Assembly: GCA_036874045.1 (NCBI GenBank)
Contig: JAZBRI010000003.1
Coordinates: 20,561,501 to 20,625,500 of the forward strand
DNA from: Cymodocea nodosa
Taxonomy: Eukaryota > Streptophyta > Magnoliopsida > Alismatales > Cymodoceaceae
Length of the DNA stretch: 64,000 nucleotides
Direction: 5' to 3'
This document shows positions 46,773 to 58,859 of the stretch, in pieces (the stretch's first letter is position 1; each line of letters begins with the position of its first letter). Both the position numbers and the translations under genes were made by a program. The notes beneath the pieces are model-generated. The model did no database searches and was not told where the DNA came from. It saw nothing but the letters and a program-made list of their open reading frames with translations.

Positions 46773-47074
46773 TGTTGAATTGTGTTTTAGAGCATAATTC
46801 TCCTAGTACCCACATGTTTTATTTAAGTTGTTACATAATGTGTTGTGTAACATGAGTAGTGGGTGTAGTGTAGGTGGAGTCTGGTTCAGTTATTTTCTTT
46901 TCCATGTTCCCATGATCCGTGAATAAGATTCATGTTCTGTTCATGTACTCTATTTATATTTGAAATGAAAATGCAATTCTAAGGCTTGCTGCATATTCCG
47001 AGCACCCTCCTCCTCCTCTTCTTCCACCACTCCAAATCTCCCTTGCACACTCTCAATTATTTTTTTTAACAACA
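46773..47074 (+). repeat. Copia 5' LTR (302 bp)
   Basis: It starts TGTTGAATTGTG and ends 'tttttttaacaaca'. It carries the uninterrupted 'gttttagagcataa' that serves as the empty site for the transposon in the 3' LTR. Confidence 0.9.
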
Positions 47075-47126
47075 AACTAGTATCAAGGCCTGGGTGTGAG
47101 AGGCCGTAGCATCAACTCTGCACACG

Positions 47127-50100
47127 ATGGAGGGTGAATCAATGGGTTTTTCACAACTTGCACTACCAGTGTTTGATGGGGAGAACTATCAACACTGAGC
47201 CATGTGTATGCAGGCTTATCTGAAGGCTTTAGATCTCTGGGAACCTATAAAAGATGACCAAGAAGTTCCGCAGCTTGGTGAAAATCTAACCATGAATCAA
47301 ATAAAGCTGTAGAAGGAGAAGAATCGAAAGTCCAAGGCTCGGGCATGCTTGTTTGCTGTAGTTTCTCCAAATATCTTCTCAAGGGTGATGTCTCTTAAAT
47401 CTACCAAGGAGATTTAGGACTATCTGAAGGAAAAATTTGCAAGTGATGAGAGAATTAAAGGGATGAAGGTTTTAAACCTCATCCAGGAGTTTAAGTTGCT
47501 ACACATGAAGGACTTTGAAAATATTAAGGAGTATGTGGATAAATAACTTTCTATCAGCAACAAAGTACATTTATTAAAGACTGAATTTACTGATTCTAGG
47601 ATTGTAGAAAAGATTCTAGTTACAGTTCCTGAAAAGTACGAGGCTTCCATCACAACTTTTAAAAATACAAGAGATCTTACAAGGATTTCTCTAGCAGAGT
47701 TAATTAGTGCATTGTAGGTGCAGGAGCAATGCTGTTTGATGCGTCAAGAGAAAAGTTCTGAGGGTGCCTTGCTTGCAAGAAAGTTCGCAGAGAAGAAAGG
47801 AAGAAAAAAAGGGCAAATCCAGCAATTATGATGAAATTGAGTGAGAACAAGAAGGGAGTTCTTGTAATCCATAGCAGCAGTCCAAGAAAAAATCCTATCC
47901 CCCTTGCAAATATTGTAGAAGGAAAGGGCATCTACCTTTTAAGTATTGGAAGAGGCCGAATGCCAAGTGCTCCAAGTGCAATCAAATGGGGCATGAGAAA
48001 AGGATTTGTAAGAAATCTCAAAAAAAGAGACAACTGTGCAACAAGCTGAAACTGAACAAGTGGAAGAACAATTATTTGCAACTTTGACCTCCTCTTGTAT
48101 GATTGTGTCATCCACTGAACTGGCTAGTTGACTGGCTGCACAAATCATATGATGAGTGATAGGGACTTTTTTAAGGATTTGCTTCCTGTTACTCCAATTG
48201 AAGTGAAGATAGGGAATGACAGATTTATATATGCTCATGGGAAAGGTACGGTGATGTTGACAACAAGAGATGGAATCAAGGCTCTCAGATGTGTATTATG
48301 TTGCCTGAAGTAGAACAGAATCTCATTAGTGTGGCGAAACAACTTGAAAAAGGGTTTCGATTAGTGTTTGAAGAATACTCCTACACAATATATGAAGATT
48401 CTGGTGCAAAGCTATTTAAGGTCAAGATGAAGGGTAGGAGTTTTCATTTAAATCTAAAGGAGACTCAATTACAGGCCTATGCATCTAATACAATCAGTAT
48501 TGATGTTTGGCACAAGCAAACGAGGCATTGCAATCTTGCAAGCGTGATGAAAATGAGGAATGAAAAGTTAAGTAAAGACCTACCATGGTTTACTGACAAT
48601 TTATCAAATTCTCAAGCTTGTCAACTAGGCAAGCTATGTAGAAAGAAATTCAAACAGCTTAAGTGGAGGGCTAACTATAAACTATAGTTAGTTCACACAA
48701 ACGTGGTTGGTCCTATGTCAACACCTTCTTTAAATGGAAGTGTGTATTATGTCATCTTTATAGATGACTATACAAGGATGACATGAATTTATTTCATCAA
48801 GCCTAAGGTTGAAGTCTCACTTTTTTTCAGGAATTTCAAGTGCTAGATTGAAAATCAAGCTAATTGTAAAATCAATGCACTAAGATCAGATAATGGCACT
48901 GAGTACGCATTTGAAGCTTTTTCAGAAATATGTATTGAGGCAGAGATTCAATGTCAATTCACTACTCCATATACTCAGTCTAATGGAGTGGAAAAATTGC
49001 ACAATCATGGATATGGTGAGGTGTTTAATGACTGAAAAAGCTCTTCCAAGGTCTTTTTGGGCGGAGGCTTGCAATACTGCCACATTTTTTAAATCGTCTA
49101 CCAACTAGAGCCTTAAATGACTCCACCCCATATGAAGCCTGATATGGTTCAAAGCCTTCATTTAAACACTTCAAATTTTTGGTTATACTTGTTATTCTCA
49201 AATACCTCTTGTGAAGTGTACTACATTAGATTCTAGAGCCACTGTTGGAATTTTTGTTGACTACAACACCAATTCCAAAGGCTATAAAATTTATCAACCA
49301 CATTCTGGAAAAGTTATTATTTTCAAAGATGTAGTATCTCATGAAGGCAACTCTTGGGATTGAGAAAATCAATCCCAAGATGTTTCCCATATGCTGCTAG
49401 ATCCTGTAGAAGCCCTATCGGACGATGATCAAATTCCACAACACATGCTAGACCATAATTCAGTTGGAGTTAAGTTTCTTGCTGATGTGTATGCATGATC
49501 AAACCTAGCTCTAGCAGAACCAGTAAAAATCAAGCACTCTATTAAATCCTTAATGAAAGAAAGTGATGGAGGAAGAATTGACAGCCATTAAAAATAACAA
49601 TACTTGACATTTGGTGGATCCCTCATCAGATAGGAAGGTGGTAGGAATTAAATGAGTTTTCAAAACCAAATTAAATCCTGATGGAACCATTCACAAACAT
49701 AAGGACAGATTGGTTGTAAAAGAGTATGTCCAGGAGTTTCAGATAGACTATTTAAATACTTATGCATCAGTGGCAAGACTTGAAACTATAAAGTTTCTTG
49801 TAACTATTGCAGCACAGTTGGGATGGACCATACATCATATGGATGTAAAATCAGTCTTCTTGAATGGAGAATTATCTGAGGAGATTTATGTAGAGCAGCC
49901 TGCTGAATTTATTGTGGAAAACAAAGAATATAAGGTCTATCATTTGAAAAAAGCCTTGTATGGCCTCAAGCAAGCCCCTCATGCCTGGTACAGTAAAGTG
50001 GATTCTTATCTTATCTAGTTGGGATGTAAAAGGAGCCTTTCAAAGGCTGCATTATATGCTATTGAAAAGTTCAAGACATAGATGACGACACAATTTGAGA

Positions 50101-50966
50101 TGACAAACTTGGGATTAATGTCTTACTTTCTAGGATTGGAGGTGAATCAAAGCAAGCAGGAGATTACAATTTTTCAAAAAAAATATGACCAAGATCTGTT
50201 GGTTCGATTTAAATTGGAGGAAGACAGTAATTCAGTTAGCACTCTACTGGATCTCAAAGAAAAATTATCTGCTCAGCCATCAGCCAACAAGGTAATTGAG
50301 AAAGATTTCAGAAGTGTAGTTGGCTGTCTTATGTACTTAACAGCCACTAGACTTGAGATTTTGTATGCAACATCTAAGCTATCACAATTTTTAAACTGTC
50401 CCAACAGATTTTATTGGCAAGCTTCAAAAAGAGTTTTAAGATACATCAAGGGAACTGTAGAGTATGGAATTAAATTTAAAAGGTCAGATAAATTCAACCT
50501 TTTAGGCTTTTCAAACTGTGACTGGGGTGGATCTTTGGATGATTTTAAAAGCACATCTGGTTATGTGTTTGGAGTAGGAACTAAATTCTTTTCCTGGTCC
50601 TCAAAGAAGCAGAATTTCCTGGCTCAATCAACTGTAGAGGCAGAGTTCATAGCAGCAAATGTAGCTGCTAATCAGGCTGTTGGGTTGCAGAAGTTCTTGG
50701 TGGATTTAAATTTAAAATAGGAACAACCAACTCAGATTTTGGTGGACAACCAAACCATTATAGCAATATCACATAATCCCATGTTCCACCAACGCACCAA
50801 GCACTTTAATATCAAGTTGTATGCCTTGAAGGAGATGCAGGACGTTGGTGAAGTTCGTCTTACTTATTGTAAATCAGAAGATCAATTGGTAGATGTGTTT
50901 ACCAAGGCTATTCCTGTTGACAGGTTCAAGATTCTACATGAAAAGCTTGGAGTATATAAGCTCTAA
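47127..50966 (+). pseudogene. Copia gag-pol polyprotein, degenerate
   Basis: From ATG at 47127 (MEGESMGFSQLALPVFDG) the gag domain reads to about 47700 with stops. A frameshifted zinc-knuckle and protease region follows. At 48289-48687 gag-pre-integrase 'WHKQTRHCNLASVMKM' and 'CQLGKLCRKKF' are clear. Integrase has '[12 protein letters not shown]', 'FIDDYTRMT' and 'LRSDNGTEYAF'. RT reads '[19 protein letters not shown]' to '[11 protein letters not shown]', then a deletion removes the YVDD catalytic block between 'LSKAALYAI' and 'MTTQFEMTNLG'. RNase H runs 'SNCDWGGSLDDFKSTSGYV' to 'LVDVFTKAIPVDRF', ending at 50966. At least two frame changes are present. Non-functional. Confidence 0.9.
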
Positions 50967-51299
50967 AGCAAGAGGAAGTGTTGAATTATGCTTTAGGATT
51001 TGTTTGTGCATCTAGAATGTAATGGAAAATAATAAAAAGAAAATGTTGAAAAGTTACAGAAAATAATGGAAAGAAAAGTTACAGAAAGTAACAAAAAGTT
51101 AGCAAAAAATATAGGTATTTAGACACAGTCCAGAAAGTAATAGAAATTAATGGAAAATAATAGAATGTAATAGAAAAATTAGACCAAACTCTTTGCTTAG
51201 TCACTTCAAAGAAAATATTTATTTTATATATATATATATGTAATAGAATGTATCATTTTATTCTAATCTAAAAGTAATTGCTCTTTCAACTTTTCTGTT

Positions 51300-51920
51300 T
51301 GTACTTTCATAAATTTGTTCATAATGATAAAATAATTTTTATGATTTATAAGGATAAAATAATTTTTATGATTTATAATGATAAAATATGATTTTTATGG
51401 CTGATGATGGTAAAATATGATTTTTAAGATAAAATATGATTGTTATGATTTATGGTGATAAAATATGTTTTTTATGATTTATGATCACAAAATATGATTT
51501 TTAAGATAAAAGATAATAAAATATGATTTTTATGATTTATGATCACAAAATATGATTTTTAAGATAAAAGATAATAAAATATGATTTTTATGATTAATGA
51601 TCAGAAAATATGATTTTTAAGATAAAAGAAAATAAAATATGATTTTTATGATTTATGATCACAAAATATGATTTTTAAGATAAAAGATAATAAAATATGA
51701 TTTTTATGATTTATGATGATAAAATATGATTTTTATGGTAAAAGATGATAAAATATGATTGTTATGATTTATGGTGATAAAATATGATTTTTATGGTTTA
51801 TGATCATAAAATATGATTTTAAGATAAAAGATAATAAAATATGACTTTTATGATTTATGATGATAAAATATGATTTTTATGATAAAATATGATTTTTATA
51901 ATTTACGGTAAAACATATGA
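51300..51920. repeat. AT-rich satellite, 58-bp period
   Basis: The unit starts 'gatcacaaaatatgattttt' and contains 'aagataaaagataataaaat'. Nearly identical 58-bp copies begin at 51483, 51541, 51599 and 51657. Flanking copies are degenerate and reveal a half-unit of ~29 bp ('aaaatatgatttttatgatt'). Confidence 0.9.
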
Positions 51921-52103
51921 TTCATAAGGAAATTAAAAGAAAACTTTTGCTTACATATGGTGAGTATAAGTCATCACTTTCGACTCTTTCACACCTCTCA
52001 TAGTCGGAAAGAAGATATGAAGAAAAATCTTTCTTGAAAAAGTTGAAGCGAAAAATTTATCAAACTTTCTTTTACTTTCTGTTGTACACAAACATCATGT
52101 ATT

Positions 52104-53723
52104 TGTTAGTTCATTATTTTCAAGTTAATTTTAATGATAAAAAACTTGTGTTTAATATTCAATCAAATGTTTTTAGCATTCACTATACTGAAATTGAAAT
52201 TGCCTAACTGCTATATATTTAGTAATCTTCTGAAAATAAGTTTTAAAAATTTTCATTTTTACTTAAGTGAATGATCAGAGAGATACTGGAAGTCACCAAA
52301 AATCTAGGCAAATCGAATAATTGGCTTGTCCTCCTATATGTTCGGAGAGTTAACTCTGTAACAATCCAAAAATACTTATCTATCGATGAGTTAAGTTTTT
52401 CTCTCATTCAAACTATTTTTATTCCTAAGTGTCTAAAATGTCTCTATTTTCGGATAGTTAAGTTTTAAATTTCGGACAGTTAACTTTTTCATGTTTTAAA
52501 TACATTTTCGTTTACTACTTTCTGAAGAACATGTGTCATGCCCTCAACACATGACTTAAATGGTCTTTCAAAAGGTTACAAATGTAACTATCCGAAATAC
52601 TTTAAGCATCAAAAAGTTACCTTCTGCAAATATCTGAAACAAGTTTTCTCCATCAAATAGTTTATTCTTAAAGTTTTATGCGACTATTTCAAAAGGACAC
52701 GTCTTAATTTAAACGCATGACTTAAGTGATCTTTCGAAATGTTTGCTCTAAATTATCCGAAATGCTTTTGAGTTTTGGAATGTTGGTATTTTAAGTCTCT
52801 AATTTTTGAAAACCTCCAAAGATTTTATTTTTTACAGAATTTGCTACTATTTATTGACTTACTGTTTTGACAATATATCTTTTAATTGCAGATCCTAATC
52901 AATGATGATTGAGTATTACTAGAAATAGATTACTGCACAAGGAATCTAACTAATTCAGAATCCTTTCCAAAAATACAAATCTCGAAGAAAAATAGAAAGT
53001 ATTATAAACAATAGGAACATACAGAGAATATACAGAACACACAAAAGGAGAAATTATTTTTCAACAATCTTGCAAACTCTTGGAAGATTCGTCTGCAACA
53101 ATCACTGAAGATAAAATCCTATAGATCAATCTAAATTTCTCCTAAATCTTCAACAATCAACTCTTTATAGGAGTTGTTATTTGTGTTGTGTGTTTTTGAA
53201 TCATTTTGAGTCAGTGACTCTTGTATTTAATCTATCTTTATTTTTATTCTAAAAAATCTTAACTCACAAGGGTATCGTGAGTGTACCTTCACAAGGTCAA
53301 AACCTTGATGAAGAGAGTGAAGTATGAGACTTCACTTACTTAAAATTGAAATCTTAAGTACACAAAGTTGGTGTTTTGTGTTAGTTTGTTGTTCAACCTA
53401 TAAAAACATCTATAAGGTTGTTAAACTCATGAAAAATATCTATAAACTTATTGCTTAGCCTGTAAAAGTAACTTGATTAAAGTTTGTGCTTAGCCTTAAA
53501 AGTACTTAATGAAATTCTCAATGTTATAGCCTTGAAAAGTGAACTACCCAGTTTGAGGAACTACTATAAAATTCTTTATGTTATTTCATTTCTGCATTGC
53601 ATTACTATTATAAAATCAATTAATTAGGATTTATTAATGTCAACAGTTTTTGAAATTTTAAAAGTAATTATAAAACTTATTAAGACATTATTCACCCTCC
53701 TAGTGTGTCATTTGATCCTATCA
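52104..53723 (+). mobile_element. LTR nested in the Harbinger-like element
   Basis: It ends 'ttattcaccctcctagtgtg...gatcctatca', the terminus of the LTR family seen at 56156-57730, and contains its hairpin words ('cggatagttaag', 'ttcggacagttaac') at 52300-52820. The start TGTTAG at 52104 is a guess: the flanks gtatt and atatt agree at four of five positions. Confidence 0.5.
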
Positions 53724-54028
53724 ATATTTTGTCTTAACTTTCTATTACTTTCTTTTTTATCTCTTTCCATCAGTTTCTATCATGCACAAACTCCTCCTTA
53801 GAGCATAATTCTCCTAGTACCCACATGTTTACAATCTGGTTCAATTATTTTCTTTTCCATGTTCTCCTGATCTACAAAAATAAGATCCATGTTTTGTTCA
53901 TGTACTCTTTATATTTGAAATGAAAATGCAGTTCTGAGGCTTGCTATATATTCCGAGAACCCTCCTCTTCTTCCACCACTCCAGATCTCCCTTGTGCACT
54001 TTCAGTTATTTTTTTTAACAACAATAGC

Positions 54029-55196
54029 AATAGCATTTATATGGTTAAGTAGCCAATCAGTACACTAAAGCAAAATATGCAAAACGAGATAATATTTTAT
54101 GAAACAGGCATGCATATTTCTAGTGGATCTTTTACAATGGATATTTTCCAGATAGTTGGCCCCAAATTAAAAAAATTCTCAGCAAAGTGCCATAGGCCCA
54201 TGGTGGGTAAAGGTAAGGCTATAGTTGGAATCATTTGTGAATAAACTTGAGTAAAAATATCATATCACAATATAATTTTCCTGTGATGCAGCATCCTATT
54301 GTCTGGTTCCAAATGGGAACTTCTACACCAAAACATATACATATGTTATTGTGTCAAGGATTCAAGTGGCTTTCCTCCCTTCTTCAAGGAAGTAGACTTT
54401 ATTTGCATAAAAATATCTACCATCTACAATGGATGCTTTAGGTTTGTGTACTTAAAATCCTATCTCATCAATGGCTGATACGATCCAACGGTTACAGTTC
54501 AGCACTAGTTGGTTGTAAGGTAGCAACTGACATGATCTGACTATGGGTGGGTAATAATTGATAGACTGCTATAATGTAACAGAAAATTTTAATTGTTATC
54601 TAATAGAAAATTTTGATGTATATAATTAAATTTTCTGTATTTTTTTGCATTTTCATTTTTTTGGGATTATTATGATTTTTAATTAATTAAATAATAACAT
54701 AAATATAATGTCATCCAGATGGACCAGTCAGGCTGGCTTTTGAAGTGGACCGGACAGAAAAAATGATCTCATATTCAGTCCAGTTCTGAAAACATTGCTT
54801 TGTGCAATTGAATGTGGAATATGCTTGAGACAACATTCTGACAGGACAAATTTTAGATACTTTTTCATTGTTCAGCTCCAACATATCAAGCAATTTATGA
54901 CAAGAAACTTAGGAATTCCATAAACAACCATTATCTTAACCCCGTTATGAGGGTTGATAATATGGAATCTTTTCCCCTCATCTATAATCTCATGAATTCC
55001 AACCAAATCAGTGAAATTTTAACCATTCTTGTTGCATGTAATCCTCATATACGGCATTAATAGGCCTATTTAACAACTATTGGTTGTTACATTCAGCTGT
55101 AAGGAAATTATGGCTTGGTTCTGTGGTGGTGAATATGAGGATCAGCTGTAACACAACTCCTAAGACGTAGATGGCATGATGGCATCTTCTAAGGAT
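54029..55196. other. Intron remainder, nothing recognised
   Basis: No domain was found on either strand. A 60-codon minus-strand ORF (54711-54893) has no recognisable motif. The short poly-T/AT stretches at 54600-54700 are simple sequence. Confidence 0.5.
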
Positions 55197-55201
55197 AAAA
55201 G

Positions 55202-57949
55202 TGAAAGAAACTCTGGATTTTGATAATATAAAAATCAATGTGAAGAAATAACTTGTATTTTACAGATTAGCAAAAATAGATACAAACAGTTCAATAAAAG
55301 CTGCCAAATGAAAGTAGAAACTTCAAACAGTTCAAAAATAATTCAAGGTTTTAGTATCTGAAAAAAAAAAATTTTCAAAAAGTTACAAGATAACTATTTG
55401 AATTTTTCAGAAAGTTAACAGATCTAACTATCCAAACTTAAAGACTCACATGTTGAATTTAAAAACACATGTATAACTTAAAGAATCACGTGACAAGCAT
55501 CACTATTCGAGTTTTTCAAAGAACTACAAGATAACTATTCAAGTTTTTCAAAAAGTTAATAAATCTAACTATCCGAATATAAAGATTCACATGCTGGATT
55601 TAAAGACACGTGCAGAATTTAAATAATCACGTGGTAAGCATAACTATTCAAGTTTTTCGGAAAGTTACAAGATAATTGTTTGAGTTTTCGAAAATTTATA
55701 AATCCAACTATCCGAAAATTAAATAGAATCGAAAAGTTATATAAAGAACAGTATGCAGAACAGTAACTTACTATATTTGAGACTAGTAGATCAGTAAGTA
55801 TAACAGGATAAAAGCCGTTAAAAGAAATATGATCATTATACATCTTGATATATATGATCAGTTAACGTGAAGACAAAACAGAACATTGATCATATACATC
55901 CATACACCAAGCTCTACAAAAATCAAAGATATACTTAAAATTCAAGGTCACCAAGTGCAAATACGAGTGAAGAGTTCTCTATGGCATAAATCTCTAATTA
56001 ATTCAAGCTGGTGGTTTGTTGAAATTTTCAACCTTAAAACTTCAAAGATAGTTTTGGTTAGAGCTACGACTAGAAAGTTATGATTGATTGGTTGATTCTT
56101 ACTCTGACCTTAAAGCAAATGACTGTAAATTTTGAAAAGTTAGTGAAATCCTAATTATTAGAACCTTTGTATTTTAATAATGTAAAAATCCATGTGAGGA
56201 AACAAATTGTATTTCACAGATATCACAAGACAATTCAACAAACTGAAGATCAAAAGGTAGATAAACAGGTACAGGTAATTCAGAAATTACTGCTATAGAA
56301 AAACAGGAACTTTAGATAATTACAACATAGGTTAAAACTTAAGTATCTGAAAGAATAAAAAAATCAAAAGGTTATCAAGCTAACTATCCGAAAATTAGCT
56401 TAAAGTAATAGGAAAACATTTTCGGAAAGTTACATAACAAAGTATTCGGTAGAAGAAGACTTTTGGAAGGTTAACAAGCTAAGTATCCAAAAGGCAATTT
56501 AAAACAATAGGAATTCTTTTGGAGAGTTAGAAAGTTAACTATCCAAAAATAGAAAACCTTTGAAAAGTTAGTAAGATAACTATTTGAATAATCAGAGAGT
56601 TAAAAAGCTAACTATTCAAAAGTCTAATGAAATCAGAAAATTAGGAAAATTAACTATTTGAAAACTTAAGTCAGATAATTATGCACGTATAGAATTCAGA
56701 AACTCAGTCAGAGGCTTAAAAATATTCTTCGGAAAGTTAGAAAAACTAATTATCCGAAAACTGAGAAGTTTCAGAAGGTTGGAGAATTAACTATCCGAGA
56801 CTTAAGTTATTCAAATAAACACACGTAGAATTCAAAAACTTAGTTGAAAGCTTAAAAGAACTTTTCAGTAAGTTAGGAAAGCTAACTATTCGAAAAAAGG
56901 AAGGGTCGAAAGGTTATGTAGACTCAACTATCCGAACTTAAGGTGAACTCACGTGTATGACTTAAAAATCACACGTAACAGACTTAAAGACAGAATCTAT
57001 TCATTAAAAGGTTACAAGAAATCTTCGAAAGGTTACTATAACTAACAATCTGAAAATCAAAGGAAATCGAAAGGTTATCTTGAAATACTCTTCTAAACGG
57101 TAACTTACCATATTTGGACCTAAAAATTCAGTAAAGTACGATAGAATACATCCGTTAGAAAGAATATGATCATTACACACTTTGGTATAAGTATGATCAG
57201 AATAGAAAGAAAAAGATAACAATTATCAAATATTGAAAGCTACACAAAATTCCAGCAATACATATAGTTTGCAAATACATAAGAGAAATATTCTCAAGCA
57301 TACTAAAACATAGAAAACTCCCTACGCGTATATTCTGATTCAAAGCTCAAAAGTGTTGATTTGTGGCTTCAATCTGAAAACTACACTCAAGTTGTTGGTT
57401 TGAGTTTCAACCTGAAAACTCAAAAGGTTGGTTTATTAAAGTTTTAACTTGAAAACTTCTAATAAGTGGTTGGTTCTTGCTTCAACCTGAAAGTAAATAT
57501 TTGTAAATGATAATTTACTTAGTGAAGTCCAAGTAAACATTAGGGGTAGACTAACCGAATTGGTGAACCACCTAAAATCTCCTTGTGTTAATTATTCTTT
57601 ACTACTTTGTATGCATATTTAATACTTGAGCTCACTGATTAATCGAATCAACCAATTAAGTATAAAAAGAATTAAAATTACACATAGATCACCATTCACC
57701 CCCCTTCTAGTGAGTCATACGATCCTAACACTAATATCCCTTGGGAGTAGACTAACCATTAGTAGTGAACCACCTAAAATTTTTTGTGTACTTTTCATCT
57801 TCTTTTATTCTATTATGCATTAGGCAATCCATTCATGTTTACTATTACATAACTAAAAATCAATTTTTAACTGTAAAGATTAGCAACACAATTAAAAATT
57901 AATAATCTTACCATTCACCTCCCTTCTGATAAGCTATTTGGTCCTAACA
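55202..57949 (+). mobile_element. Solo LTR, outer, split by a younger LTR
   Basis: It starts TGAAAGAAACTCTGGATTTTG and ends 'tttggtcctaaca'. The flanks aaaag (55197-55201) and taaag (57950-57954) are a likely TSD with one change. A second LTR sits inside at 56156-57730. The outer LTR's body resumes at 57731 with 'ctaatatcccttgggagtag', matching its own family's 'taacccttaggggtggac'. Its own length is about 1.17 kb. Hairpin words cover 55330-55740. No internal coding region, so it is a solo LTR. Confidence 0.78.
56156..57730 (+). mobile_element. Solo LTR, inner, with TSD CTAAT
   Basis: It starts TATTAGAACCTTTGTATTTT (a mutated TGTTAGAACC) and ends 'catacgatcctaaca', 1575 bp. A perfect 5-bp duplication CTAAT lies at 56151-56155 and 57731-57735. 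It has the same family landmarks as the outer LTR: 'gtaaaaatccatgtgagg' start, hairpin array 56370-57090, and 'gtagactaaccgaattggtg', 'gaaccacctaaaatctcctt' near the end. Confidence 0.88.
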
Positions 57950-57954
57950 TAAAG

Positions 57955-58166
57955 GAACTCCAGCATTCCAAATTAAGTGTAATTCCTGGTGTCTTGACAG
58001 ACTCAGCACACCAAAGGGAGCGTGACATTTGTCCAATTGTTAATTTTGTTGCAAAGAAATTGAATCCTCATAAAATCTTCTATCCTGAGTTGGCCTCTTA
58101 CGAGCTAATATGTATGGACAAGGGATTCATTGAACACAAGGATGAAAGGAAATTTAGAAAATGTTA
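57955..58166 (+). other. Unidentified 70-codon coding-like segment
   Basis: It is open from about 57954 to TAA at 58164-58166. It contains 'LSVIPGVLTDSAHQRERDIC', 'PIVNFVAKKLNPHKIFYPEL' and 'ASYELICMDKGFIEHKDER'. Composition and lack of stops look like a real conserved protein rather than random AT-rich sequence. I do not recognise the family. It lies in the VPS51 intron on the opposite strand, immediately after a solo LTR that may have cut it. It could be a retrogene fragment or a captured exon. Confidence 0.45.
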
Positions 58167-58540
58167 ACTCAAGAAATCTAGTTGACAATGAGGAAAATAA
58201 GAGTATGTTCAAATTTCAATGGTATTTCTTGGTCATTTCCATAGGAATATCTTTTCCTTGATGATTGATTGGTGGTCATCTATGGTCATAGTCATGGTTT
58301 CTGAGTAAGACCAATACGGTTATGATTTTTGTCTTTTTTTTTAGGTTTTTGCTTGGAAAATATGGCCTTTGCCTAGGTGTGTGGGAGGATATTGTAAACA
58401 AGTTCCTTTGTTGTTTACAACCTAAAAATGGTGATAGGGTGCTAGCATTTTTAATCTGTTACATTGTTTTTCCTTTATTGTAAACAAATCACACCTTCTC
58501 CCAAAAAAGTGTTCAAACATCACACACTATTGCTTTGTTG
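58167..58540. other. Intron stretch, possible LTR remnant
   Basis: A poly-T run (58330) is followed by 'gtgtgggaggatattgtaaa', which resembles a polypurine tract plus TG start, and by 'ttgtaaacaa' again at 58480. It might be a short decayed LTR (about 58393-58490), but I cannot confirm it. Confidence 0.35.
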
Positions 58541-58545
58541 ATATT

Positions 58546-58672
58546 TGTTAGAGTTATAATTATTGTATTTGAGTATTCAGATCCTATAGGGTGGTGGATC
58601 CATATATCATTGTATTTATACTTATCTTTTGCTAATGAGAAACCCTAATTACGTCATTTCCCTCAATTAACA
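58546..58672 (+). repeat. Copia 5' LTR (127 bp)
   Basis: It starts TGTTAGAGTTATAATTATTG and ends 'ccctcaattaaca'. It is followed directly by the tRNA-iMet primer-binding site. Confidence 0.92.
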
Positions 58673-58859
58673 TGGTATCAGATGTTGAGGGACATTAGCC
58701 TCATTTCTAGTGATCTTATCTTCTTCCCTCCCCTCCTTCTATCTTTTTCTCTAGTTATCTAGGTTCCTCTCTTAACCTTGTGTGAATGCATTTATCTTTC
58801 ATTCACTCTTGCAAACTTAGGTTTTGGTTGGACACCCATTGAATAATCCACCTCTACTT

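Larger units (their letters stand above)
50996..53797. mobile_element. Harbinger-like non-autonomous element, 2802 bp
   Basis: Its ends are GGATTTGTTTGTGCAT and, inverted, GGAGGAGTTTGTGCAT (13 of 16 match). TTA is duplicated on both sides (50993-50995, 53798-53800), and the empty site is intact in the partner LTR. The GTTTGTGCA core equals that of the element at 38539. No transposase is present. The inside holds a 58-bp satellite and an apparent LTR of about 1.6 kb. It is either a separate Harbinger family or a distant derivative. Confidence 0.82.
46773..54023 (+). mobile_element. Ty1/copia retrotransposon with nested insertions
   Basis: Flanked by the 5-bp duplication ATAGC (46768-46772 and 54024-54028). 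Left LTR 46773-47074; right LTR begins 50979 and ends 54023. The right LTR is split by a 2.8-kb Harbinger-like element and also lacks about 57 bp present in the left one. A primer-binding-like site 'tagtatcaaggc' lies at 47078 and a polypurine run 'aaagcaagaggaag' lies before 50979. Without the insertion it is about 4.4 kb. The coding region is degenerate. Confidence 0.92.
50979..54023 (+). repeat. Copia 3' LTR, split by a transposon
   Basis: The parts are 50979-50995 (TGTTGAATTATGCTTTA) and 53801-54023 (from 'gagcataattctcctagtac', preceded by the duplicated TTA at 53798-53800). Its sum is about 240 bp; relative to the 5' LTR, the segment between 'cccacatgttt' and 'ctggttca' is deleted. Confidence 0.9.

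Noticed and set aside
51483..51714. Regular 58-bp repeats resembling a CRISPR array
   Set aside because: Units are contiguous without spacers, and the context is a eukaryotic transposon. It is a satellite.
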